In this document: positions 19,559 to 27,225 of the stretch, one piece after another | Layout of the letters: each line of letters starts with the position of its first letter | How positions within the stretch are numbered: the stretch's first letter is position 1 | NCBI RefSeq assembly: GCF_000730385.1 | Contig: NZ_CP008849.1 | Coordinates: 930,001-994,000 of the forward strand | DNA: 64,000 nucleotides | Origin: Alteromonas australica | Lineage (GTDB): Bacteria > Pseudomonadota > Gammaproteobacteria > Enterobacterales > Alteromonadaceae | Direction of reading: 5' to 3' | Notes under the pieces: model-generated | Told to the model about the DNA's origin: nothing | What the model saw: only the letters and a program-made list of their open reading frames with translations | Databases searched by the model: none | Translations under genes and position numbers: made by a program

Positions 19559-20680
19559 TTACGGAATGGGAAGAACAGTTAAATGTTCATCTAAAACCAG
19601 CATGGCATTGGCATAGCCCGGTTTAATTGCCCCAAATTTCTGGTGAATGTTGGCGGCGCGAGCGGGCGTTGAAGTCAGCATTTTTAGGCATTCTTGAAGC
19701 GGGATATGAGCCTTGAAATGGGCATTTTGCAGCGCCTCAACGAGGGTTAAAACCGACCCTGCCAAATTCCCATTTGAGGTAAGGAGTTTGCCGTCTTTCA
19801 AATAAATTGTGTCATCACCGTAGTTAAATGACATATGACGACTGGCAGAGGGCGCCATTGCATCGGTTACCATGAATAGCCGATGACTACCCAACGCCCG
19901 ATAGGCAGCTTGCAAACTGATGGGGCTAACGTGGATCATGTCGGCAATGATACCGGCGTATGCATCCGCAGAGGCCATTGCACTGCCCACTAACCCTGGT
20001 GCCCGGCCAGTGAACCCTGACATAGCGTTAAATAGGTGGGTAAAGCCAATCGCTCCAGCACTTAACGCCTCATTAGCTTGCTCAGCACTGGCATTTGAAT
20101 GGCCTAAAAATACAATTATACCGTGAGACACAAGCTGGCGAATCTGCTCGCCAGAGACAGTTTCTGGGGCAACGGTGACAATAACTTGCCCCATATCTTT
20201 GCGGCAATAAATCGCTATTTCTTCCTGACTTAAGGGGCGAATGTGTTTACCTTCGTGCATACCTTTTTTGCTGTCGCTAAGGTGGGGGCCTTCAAAGTGA
20301 ACGCCAGCAATCCCTTGAATGCCTTCAGCACGCACCTGGGCAACTGCATCGGCACTTTGCTTCATCACATCAATATCATCAGTGATCACAGTAGGAAACA
20401 TGGCGCTTGTGCCTGTAGCGGCGTGAGCGTTAAACATGGTGTGCAGGCACTCAGGGGTGGGCGTATGGTTAAATTGCATACCGCCCCCGCCATTAATTTG
20501 TAAATCAATGAAACCGGGCACCAGTAAACCTTGAAGTATACTAACCCCTTGTTGCTCAAGTTCGGGTATAGAAAGTGTGGTGTCTTCCACTTTTTCTATT
20601 TGCTTTTCACTGGTGTGAATAAGGCGGTTTAACACCATTTGGTTGCCGTCGAACATACGCGGGGCAAAGTAGGTTTTCAT
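19559..20680 (-). CDS. nagA: N-acetylglucosamine-6-phosphate deacetylase
   Basis: This cytoplasmic amidohydrolase removes acetate from GlcNAc-6-phosphate. Visible family motifs are LLVPGFIDLQINGGGG, the metal-binding GVHFEGPHLSD, FLGHSNASAEQ, GFTHLFNAMSGF and the catalytic Asp in MVTDAMAP. The frame reaches an ATG at 20740, but MKTYFAPRMFDG at 20680 matches how family members begin, so I use that. It ends 20 bases from the convergent peptidase gene. The kinase gene at 13457 could supply its substrate. Confidence 0.92.
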   Translation of the reverse strand: MKTYFAPRMFDGNQMVLNRLIHTSEKQIEKVEDTTLSIPELEQQGVSILQGLLVPGFIDLQINGGGGMQFNHTPTPECLHTMFNAHAATGTSAMFPTVITDDIDVMKQSADAVAQVRAEGIQGIAGVHFEGPHLSDSKKGMHEGKHIRPLSQEEIAIYCRKDMGQVIVTVAPETVSGEQIRQLVSHGIIVFLGHSNASAEQANEALSAGAIGFTHLFNAMSGFTGRAPGLVGSAMASADAYAGIIADMIHVSPISLQAAYRALGSHRLFMVTDAMAPSASRHMSFNYGDDTIYLKDGKLLTSNGNLAGSVLTLVEALQNAHFKAHIPLQECLKMLTSTPARAANIHQKFGAIKPGYANAMLVLDEHLTVLPIP

Positions 20681-20891
20681 AATTAAACAACATGCATAAC
20701 GATTTAGCGAAAGCATAACGAATGGCGGGTAGCAGTACAATCAAGCGTGAGGGAAAAAGCAAAACCGTTTTCCTCTTTTATAAAAAAAGCAGGGTGTTGA
20801 GCTTGGTTTGGGTTTTGCAGGTACAAAGGAAAGAGAATGGGCTTTGGTTTACCCACGTTATCGATACATTTGCCTGAGGAACGCAGTTTAC

Positions 20892-21983
20892 ATGGAACTT
20901 CCAGCTTGGTTTCAGCAACAAGAGTTTTACACGTTTTGCGCATTAATCGCCGTTGTACTTCTGCTGTTTGGGGTTAAACGCATCATCTTAGTGCGTTTGA
21001 AAGAGAAGGCTCGCTCAGAAACCAGTTCTATGTCGAGTATTTATCGAGTATTGGTGTTGTCGCTAAATGCGCCCCTCACCGTCGTTATTTTGCTGATATT
21101 TTTGCTACTGGCACGAAACGTTTTCACTTGGAGTGGCCTGCACGAGCAACGTGTGCCTGTGTTTCTTGATGGCGTAGTAGAGGCAGGGGTCATTATTGCG
21201 CTTTTCTTATTCGCAGAGCGCTTTTTCACTTACTCACTTAAACGCTATCGAGAGCAATCAACATTGGTGAAAAATACCAGTGCGATTGCGGGTGGCGCAT
21301 TAAGAGCAGTGTTGGCAACCCTTACCGTATTGATAATTTTGAGCAATATGGGGGTGTCTATCACCCCAATTATCGCGTCGTTAGGCATCACGTCTTTGGC
21401 GGTGGCATTGGCGCTGCAACCCACCCTAGAAAATTTCTTTTCCGGTATTCAACTGGTGATGGATAAACCCATTCGTATTGGCGATTACATTGAACTGGAT
21501 TCAGGGGAACAAGGCTTTGTAGAGAAAATAGGGTGGCGCTCAACGTGGATAAGAATGCTGCCGAACAACATTGTGATTATGCCCAACAGTAAATTATCTA
21601 ACTCTAAATTAATAAACTACTACTATCCCGAGCGAGAGCTTTCCGTGCCTGTAGAAGTGGGCGTTCACTACAGTTCAGATTTAGAGTTAGTGGAAAAAGT
21701 ATGTATCGAAGTTGCCGAAAGAATACTCAAAGAGCACGAATATGGTGTAGACACCTATCAGCCATTCGTGCTGTTTCATACCTTTGATAATTCAAGTATT
21801 AACTTAACTATTATGCTTAGAACCAAAGAATATTTTAACCGTTTCTTTATCAAGAGTGCTTTTATTAAAAGCCTTAAAAAACGTTTTGATGAAGAAGGTA
21901 TTGTTATCCCATTTCCCATTACTGCCATTAATACCGAGCAGGAGGGCGTTAAGGTACCGCACCAAAGCGCAACGCCTGAGTAA
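20892..21983 (+). CDS. MscS family mechanosensitive channel
   Basis: This inner-membrane channel protects against osmotic downshock. Hydrophobic helices occur at about residues 13-35, 60-78, 90-105 and 130-165. They are followed by the MscS pore and beta domain, with ITSLAVALALQPTLENFFSGIQLVMDKPIRIGDYIEL and the turn VEKIGWRSTWIRM. Then comes the soluble vestibule domain. I take the ATG at 20892 because GAGGA lies just upstream and residues beyond it, to 20808, look non-coding. The medium length of 363 residues fits YnaI/YbdG-like members rather than the smallest MscS. Confidence 0.88.
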   Translation: MELPAWFQQQEFYTFCALIAVVLLLFGVKRIILVRLKEKARSETSSMSSIYRVLVLSLNAPLTVVILLIFLLLARNVFTWSGLHEQRVPVFLDGVVEAGVIIALFLFAERFFTYSLKRYREQSTLVKNTSAIAGGALRAVLATLTVLIILSNMGVSITPIIASLGITSLAVALALQPTLENFFSGIQLVMDKPIRIGDYIELDSGEQGFVEKIGWRSTWIRMLPNNIVIMPNSKLSNSKLINYYYPERELSVPVEVGVHYSSDLELVEKVCIEVAERILKEHEYGVDTYQPFVLFHTFDNSSINLTIMLRTKEYFNRFFIKSAFIKSLKKRFDEEGIVIPFPITAINTEQEGVKVPHQSATPE

Positions 21984-22101
21984 GCTGGCATTAGACTTCA
22001 CGTTCTGTTCGGAAGGCGGGAAGGGTGTGCTCAAAATTTGCTTGGCTCAGCACAACCTCTTAGTACCCACGTGCATTATGGTTAGCGGTTCACACTGAAT
22101 A

Positions 22102-22158
22102 AGACAGGCCTGTTTATACAAAGCTATGCGTTGTAATGGCGCCATTTAATGCCTGTCT
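22102..22158. terminator. Possible long stem-loop between convergent genes
   Basis: AGACAGGC at 22102-22109 pairs with GCCTGTCT at 22151-22158, followed by GGTTTAG. The 41-base loop makes it a doubtful terminator between mscS and the DUF305 gene. Confidence 0.3.
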
Positions 22159-22188
22159 GGTTTAGTTTGTTAAACGAGTATTAGCGTA

Positions 22189-22731
22189 TTACCTGCTACT
22201 GTCGTCTTTATCGCTACTTTTAGTTAGCTGCCCTTCAAAACTGGGCACAGCGCGATTTTCTGCCTGCGAGGCATTAAGCGCTTTTCCATTGTCTTCAATA
22301 TCTTGAATAAGCCACTCCATTTGTTTTATCTCTTTACGTTGGGCTTTAATGATCCCATTAGCGAGTTCGCGCACCCTAACATCTTCAATATTGGCACGCT
22401 CACTGGTAAGAATGGCGATGGAGTGGTGCGGTATCATTGCTTTCATATAGGCAGAATCTGATACCGTGGATTGTGAACGTAAAAGGTAAAGGCTAAGCGA
22501 AAATAGCGCTATTGCTGAGAGAAAAATCACGGCGTTTAACTTCTTGTTGGTATACATGCCCAACATGAACGCCAGCATAATAATGGCCATGCCCGCGCCC
22601 ATGTATATCGCCATAAATGTGCGGGTTTCACTAAACCATATATGGGACACCGCGTAGGTATTTAAGTACATCATGACAAACATGGCGAGGGTAGATGTTG
22701 CTATCATCGCGAAGAATTTTGCGTATTTCAT
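22189..22731 (-). CDS. DUF305 family membrane protein
   Basis: Three hydrophobic helices fill the first 105 residues: 8-27, 40-59 and 66-86. They are followed by the DUF305 core with YMKAMIPHHSIAILTSERANIED, whose Met/His-rich motif is typical of this ferritin-like helical family, then KAQRKEIKQMEWLIQDIE. The tail of 25 residues is polar. It is an inner-membrane protein with the helical domain probably periplasmic. The Met/His composition suggests metal binding (copper in some relatives), which is inference. Confidence 0.85.
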   Translation of the reverse strand: MKYAKFFAMIATSTLAMFVMMYLNTYAVSHIWFSETRTFMAIYMGAGMAIIMLAFMLGMYTNKKLNAVIFLSAIALFSLSLYLLRSQSTVSDSAYMKAMIPHHSIAILTSERANIEDVRVRELANGIIKAQRKEIKQMEWLIQDIEDNGKALNASQAENRAVPSFEGQLTKSSDKDDSSR

Positions 22732-22843
22732 CTGTAATCCTTACGTTAGAACCCAAAAGGACTTTGAAAAATTTTCTGATTTAACTACGAAAATTAACGA
22801 GTAGTAAGGTGGTTACAATTTCTATACCGATAGGGAGGCAGAA

Positions 22844-23245
22844 GTGATAGTCGCGCTTATAATTTCAATTTTTACGCTATTGATAGGGGTGTTTTTTCAT
22901 CTTTTAAATATCACTTGGATTGCGGATAGAATTAAATCGCAAAGCGAAAACCTGTATATAAAAACGCCCGCTGTAGTGACCATTGCGATAGTCAGCCAAA
23001 TTCTGATAGCAGGAATCTTCACTCTTTCCTATGTAATAGCAATGAAGCTAGGAGTAGGCGGTTTCGGGCAACCTGCTACCTTAACCGACATTTTTTATTT
23101 TTCTCTGACCACCATTACCACACTGGGGCTTGGAAGCGTTGAGCCTACCGGTGACTTGCGTATGTTGGCAGGCATTGAATCTGCCACTGGTTTTTTACTT
23201 ATCAGCTGCTCAGCGCAAAAGGTATTTAGAACGATAAATGAGTAA
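22844..23245 (+). CDS. Small two-helix ion-channel-like membrane protein
   Basis: The GTG start is preceded by GGGAGG at good spacing. The 133 residues hold hydrophobic segments at 1-20, 43-68 and 105-120. Between the last two lies a pore-loop-like stretch FYFSLTTITTLGLGSVEPTG, resembling the potassium channel P-loop but with GLG where K+ channels usually have GYG. It therefore looks like an Ion_trans_2 channel subunit with an altered selectivity filter. Ion preference cannot be told. Confidence 0.72.
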   Translation: MIVALIISIFTLLIGVFFHLLNITWIADRIKSQSENLYIKTPAVVTIAIVSQILIAGIFTLSYVIAMKLGVGGFGQPATLTDIFYFSLTTITTLGLGSVEPTGDLRMLAGIESATGFLLISCSAQKVFRTINE

Positions 23246-23374
23246 AGGGAAGGAGCAGGGGAGTTCTGAGGTGTTTTTCTGCTTAGGGCCGGCGTTTCTA
23301 ATGGCTAGTTTTATGCCTGTCTTGTTAAGTTCCATAAAAATTTGAAAAAGACTATGGGACGTTTTAAGAGAAAC

Positions 23375-23396
23375 AAAGCCAGGGGTGACTGGCTTT
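23375..23396. terminator. Intrinsic terminator between convergent genes
   Basis: An 8-bp stem AAAGCCAG/CTGGCTTT with a 6-base loop. Read on the minus strand it is followed by GTTTCTCTT, placing it downstream of the GMC/TIM-barrel operon; read on the plus strand it follows the channel gene. Confidence 0.55.
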
Positions 23397-23486
23397 GTCG
23401 CTTTAGTGGTTTTCTTTATTCTTAAATCCTATACGAAAACTCGGCTTCCAAACGGCTGAAGCACCGCATCGATATTGTGACTAAGA

Positions 23487-24407
23487 TTACTCTGAAATAA
23501 TCTTATCAAACCCAGATTTTGATTTAGAAAGTGCTTCCATTGGCGATAGGTTGTCAGGATATTCTTCTTGTTCAATAACAATCCATTTTGCGCCGCCGCT
23601 AACCACCGTCGCTTTGTAAATTGCAGACCAGCTAATACCATCTTCACCGATGATTGGGCGTAAATTACTGCCCTCTTCTACGTCAGATTTAAAATGCGTG
23701 GTAATCGTCCTGCCTGGGTACCTCTTTACAAAAGCGATAGGGTCTTTGTCTGCGTGAATTGTCCAGCCTACATCTTGCTGAAGAATCACCGACTTAGGTG
23801 TGTTATTCGCAATAAAATCAAAAAACGTGGTGTCTTCATACGAGGCCCATTCTTCGGCGTGATTATGAAACCCAACTCTCATTCCTTTAGGGGCTAATTT
23901 TTCTGACAAGCGCGACAACTCACTAACGAATTCTGTTACATCATCGTCATTAAATGCACGATCATCCCAAGGAATAATGAGATCGGTAACGCCCAGCGCT
24001 GTATAAAACTGAACGATTTCATCAAAATTATTATTAAGTAGTTCGGCAGACACATGCGCACCACTTGGCGCTAGCCCAATGGATGAAAGGTAGTTTTTTA
24101 AAGCGGCTGGATCGTTGTCATAGGGGCCAAAATCGCCCGCAAACTCCACTCCATCAAACCCTAAATCTGCCACTTGTTCGAGTGTACCTTTAAAGTCTTG
24201 TTTAAGCGCATCTTTCACAGACCAAAGCTGCACACTAATTTGGGGCGCATTGAGGGTGGCGTTTAGCTGTTTGCTCTCCATCTGCTGCCCAGTATTCTCG
24301 GTTTTAGTATTCATAGTGCTGTCGTTGTTGCATCCAGCCATCATGGCAGTAGCACAAAGTACGAAGGGCATCATGATGGAAGAAATGTATTTTTTTCTTA
24401 ATATCAT
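23487..24407 (-). CDS. Lipoprotein TIM-barrel enzyme, sugar isomerase/epimerase-like
   Basis: The N-terminus is a lipoprotein signal ending AMMAGC, so the enzyme is anchored on the periplasmic side. The rest is an AP-endonuclease-2/xylose-isomerase-like TIM barrel. It opens with ISVQLWSVKDALKQDFKGTLEQVADLGFDGVEFAG, has metal-type ligands in GFHNHAEEW and LQQDVGW, and ends with KWIVIEQEEYPD. Its start overlaps the stop of the GMC gene (TAATG), so the two are co-translated. Family members are often labelled sugar phosphate isomerases, but a periplasmic lipoprotein is unlikely to see phosphosugars. A role on 3-keto-glycosides is a reasonable guess. Confidence 0.82.
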   Translation of the reverse strand: MILRKKYISSIMMPFVLCATAMMAGCNNDSTMNTKTENTGQQMESKQLNATLNAPQISVQLWSVKDALKQDFKGTLEQVADLGFDGVEFAGDFGPYDNDPAALKNYLSSIGLAPSGAHVSAELLNNNFDEIVQFYTALGVTDLIIPWDDRAFNDDDVTEFVSELSRLSEKLAPKGMRVGFHNHAEEWASYEDTTFFDFIANNTPKSVILQQDVGWTIHADKDPIAFVKRYPGRTITTHFKSDVEEGSNLRPIIGEDGISWSAIYKATVVSGGAKWIVIEQEEYPDNLSPMEALSKSKSGFDKIISE

Positions 24408-26134
24408 TAGAGTCGTCCTGATTTAACTTCTTTAACAGCATAGTCGACTGCTCGTGCTGTCATGGCCATAAAGGTAAGTGATGGATTTCCTACGCCAGTT
24501 GAGCAGAAGCTGGCCCCATCGGTTACAAATAGGTTGGGTACATCGTGAGATTGATTGAACCCGTTTAAAACCGAATCTTTTGGGTCGCGCCCCATTCTAG
24601 CCGTTCCCACTTCATGAATCGCTAGCCCTGGCGGTTGCCCCAAGATACGTTTTTGAATATTGTGAAACCCTGCTTTTTCCATCATGGAAGACGCTACTTC
24701 TAATGCACTTTGCATCATAAGGTTTTCGTTTTCCGACCACTGACAGTTAATATGCAGTTGAGGAATACCCCACTTGTCCTTCTTCGACGAGTGGAGGGTA
24801 ACTTGGTTATCTTGGCGCGGAAGCATTTCACCTTGGGCTTGCAGGCCAATTCCCCATTTACCTGGGTTGTGAAGCATATTTTTGAAACTTGCGCCAAAGC
24901 CGTCTCTGGTTCCCATAGATTGCCAGTCTTCACGAGATGCTGATCCCGCCAATGCAAAGCCCCGTTTGAACTTTTTATGGTAGCGGCTGGGTTCATAGTG
25001 AAAGTTGGGAACGTATAAAGAGGCGGGCCGCCTTCCGGTGTAATACTCTTGTTCGTACCCATCAATACTGGCTGTAACAAGGGCATTGTAATTATGATCC
25101 ATCAAATACTGCCCCAATACACCAGAGCTATTGGCAATGCCTTTTGGAAATTTTTTTGAGGTACTGTTCAACATGATTTGAGTAGAACCTAGTGTTGATG
25201 CACATAGGAAGACAATCTTGCCGAAATACTCTCGTTGTTTGAGTGTGTCGTTATCTATTACACGCACACCCTTTACCCGATTTGTGGTGTCGTCGTAGAT
25301 AAGGCTTTCTACAACGCTGTTCGGGGCAATAAATAGGTTACCTGTTTTAGCGGCGGCGGGTAACGTCGCGCTTTGAGTAGAAAAATAGGCGCCAAACGAA
25401 CAGCCTTTTTGGCATTCGTTTCTTGCCATGCATTGCATTCTTCCCAAGTCGACATGAACTTTCTCAGGCTTGGTTAAGTGTGCGCATCGACTGATAATAA
25501 CCGGCTTGTCAGGTTCAGCGTCTGCCATTTTTGCGGCGAAATCTTTCTCTGGCTTAGTCATTTCAAACGGTGGCTGAAACACACTATCTGGCAGCTGTGG
25601 AAGATTTTCTGATGTTCCGCTGATGCCTACAAACTTTTCAACGTACTCATACCAAGGCGCCAGATCATTATATCTGATTGGCCAATCGTTACCATGTCCG
25701 TCCAGTTTATTCGCCTCAAAGTCGAAAGGGCTCATACGATAAGATTGGCGATGCCAAAGCAGTGACTTTCCGCCTAGCTGATTGGCTCTTATCCAGCTAA
25801 ATTCAGTGCCTGTTTTGGTGGTGTAGGGATAGTCTTTATCATTGCCAAAAAATTGCTTTGTACCATCGTGAAAAGCGTAACACTGCTTTTGAATAGCGAA
25901 CTGCTCGTCAACAAGTTCCTTATCCACTTTTGTTCGGTTAGCATATTCCCACGGCGGCTTACCTTCGCTAATGTAATCTTTACGATGCTCTACAATACGA
26001 CCTCGCTCGATAATAAGCGTCTTAAATCCTTTCTCAGTGAGCTCTTTAGCTGCCCACCCACCGGTAATTCCAGAGCCAATAACAATGGCATCGTAGGTTT
26101 CTGATGATTCTTCAATATAGGTTTCTTTATTCAT
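24407..26134 (-). CDS. GMC family FAD-dependent sugar oxidoreductase
   Basis: This is a glucose-methanol-choline flavoprotein. The FAD-binding motif AIVIGSGITGGWAAKEL sits near residues 16-32, with IIERG at the end of strand 2. The Cys-rich segment CMARNECQKGCSFGAYFSTQ is typical of gluconate/sorbitol/glucoside dehydrogenase large subunits. The conserved C-terminal end is HEVGTARMGRDP and FVTDGASFCSTGVGNPSLTFMAM. The protein has no signal peptide. The adjacent small subunit has a twin-Arg leader, so this subunit is probably exported with it by the Tat system. Confidence 0.92.
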   Translation of the reverse strand: MNKETYIEESSETYDAIVIGSGITGGWAAKELTEKGFKTLIIERGRIVEHRKDYISEGKPPWEYANRTKVDKELVDEQFAIQKQCYAFHDGTKQFFGNDKDYPYTTKTGTEFSWIRANQLGGKSLLWHRQSYRMSPFDFEANKLDGHGNDWPIRYNDLAPWYEYVEKFVGISGTSENLPQLPDSVFQPPFEMTKPEKDFAAKMADAEPDKPVIISRCAHLTKPEKVHVDLGRMQCMARNECQKGCSFGAYFSTQSATLPAAAKTGNLFIAPNSVVESLIYDDTTNRVKGVRVIDNDTLKQREYFGKIVFLCASTLGSTQIMLNSTSKKFPKGIANSSGVLGQYLMDHNYNALVTASIDGYEQEYYTGRRPASLYVPNFHYEPSRYHKKFKRGFALAGSASREDWQSMGTRDGFGASFKNMLHNPGKWGIGLQAQGEMLPRQDNQVTLHSSKKDKWGIPQLHINCQWSENENLMMQSALEVASSMMEKAGFHNIQKRILGQPPGLAIHEVGTARMGRDPKDSVLNGFNQSHDVPNLFVTDGASFCSTGVGNPSLTFMAMTARAVDYAVKEVKSGRL

Positions 26135-26152
26135 AATTGAGACTTCCGTATC

Positions 26153-26737
26153 TTAATAATAGGCTTTCGAACTGAACGCACTGCCCACAGTAGTTAAGGG
26201 GACTGAGCCTTTGAACCCGCCGGGAACGGCGAGATAGGTCAGCTCTTTAGTTGCACCTATTTGAGATGTGTAGTACCCAAAAACGATTAAGCCCTTGATG
26301 GTTTTGAAATCAGACCTTAGCGTTTCACTAAATGGTGCCTTGCTGGCTTCCAACATAGAAAGCAACGCCAACTGTGACGTTTTATCTGCGTTAACGAACG
26401 ATTGTTTGTTTATTTCTTCACTTGCCAAATTAATCGCTGACATGACGTTAATTGCAGATTGCTGTTGTTCTGACGAGTACACAGTACTTAGCTGGTGGTC
26501 GATAAAGAGGTGACAATTTACTTCTGCTGCTCCTGGGGTGTCCGTTGGAGGAATGGTTAGCGCACAAATTTGGCGAAGTATCGCGAGGTTATCTCCGCTG
26601 AAAAGCGTTGGCGATTTTCCACTTTGCTTTTCACCAAATGCTTTGGCAGATGCAAGTGCAGGGATACTGACCATTGAGTTGGCAACCGCTACACCGCATA
26701 TCGTCGCAAGGTTTTTGATCAAGTCTCTACGGTTCAT
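26153..26737 (-). CDS. Gluconate 2-dehydrogenase subunit 3 family small subunit, Tat-type signal
   Basis: The leader MNRRDLIKNLATICGVAVA has a twin-Arg motif followed by a hydrophobic stretch and ALASAKA cleavage region. The mature protein shows LAILRQICALTIPPTDTPGAAEVNCHLFIDHQL, the standard opening of the subunit 3 family, and the later FGYYTSQIGATKELTY. Such subunits chaperone and export the GMC catalytic subunit. The gene is the first of three in the minus-strand operon with 18 bases to the GMC gene. No cytochrome subunit gene is seen nearby, so the electron acceptor is unknown. Confidence 0.88.
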   Translation of the reverse strand: MNRRDLIKNLATICGVAVANSMVSIPALASAKAFGEKQSGKSPTLFSGDNLAILRQICALTIPPTDTPGAAEVNCHLFIDHQLSTVYSSEQQQSAINVMSAINLASEEINKQSFVNADKTSQLALLSMLEASKAPFSETLRSDFKTIKGLIVFGYYTSQIGATKELTYLAVPGGFKGSVPLTTVGSAFSSKAYY

Positions 26738-26824
26738 CTTAGTCTCACATATTTAATTGAGAGGTATTGGATACTTTCAAATGCTGTAAATTCATTTGGA
26801 TTTATTTGTTAATTTACATCCTGA

Positions 26825-26838
26825 TGTAACCGGTTTCA
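26825..26838. promoter_or_regulatory. LacI-family operator-like palindrome (oxidoreductase side)
   Basis: The sequence TGTAACCGGTTTCA has six of seven symmetric base pairs around a central CG, the usual form of LacI/GalR operators. It lies 86 bases upstream of the small-subunit start. It shares 12 of 14 bases with the site at 27148. Confidence 0.65.
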
Positions 26839-27147
26839 AGATTTTAAGGGTGTTACATTGTAATTATATTTTAAATTGTTGATATTTAAGTATTATTTTT
26901 ATTGTTGGTGAGTTGCTTTGATGGTTATTATGTAACGCAAATGTAAAGTTATTTGTCGTTTTTTATGTGCGTTTTATCGTAATGGGTGAACTTTTTATAA
27001 TTGTAATTGTTTAGGTGTTTTAATTTTATCCATTTGAATATTAAGATTTTTGTGATGTTTTTTGAGGGTTTTTAAAAAATAATTAAAAAATATATGTAAA
27101 TGAATTGTTGTTGAAAAGTGTCTTTTGGTGATTTACATTTTTATCAC

Positions 27148-27161
27148 TGAAAACGGTTTCA
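27148..27161. promoter_or_regulatory. LacI-family operator-like palindrome (TonB receptor side)
   Basis: The sequence TGAAAACGGTTTCA has six of seven symmetric base pairs around a central CG and lies 64 bases before the receptor ATG. The LacI-type gene directly after the receptor is the obvious candidate to bind it. Confidence 0.7.
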
Positions 27162-27225
27162 TTTGTGGTGGCGCTAGACGTCATTGACTCATGAAATATT
27201 GCCATCACGCTAAAAGGGATGAAAG

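Larger units (their letters stand above)
26738..27225. other. Divergent regulatory region of the sugar-oxidation / TonB-receptor locus
   Basis: This 488-base gene-free region separates the minus-strand oxidoreductase operon from the plus-strand TonB receptor. It is extremely AT-rich between about 26840 and 27130. It contains two related 14-bp palindromes, listed separately, one near each gene start. No coding sequence is seen. Confidence 0.75.
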
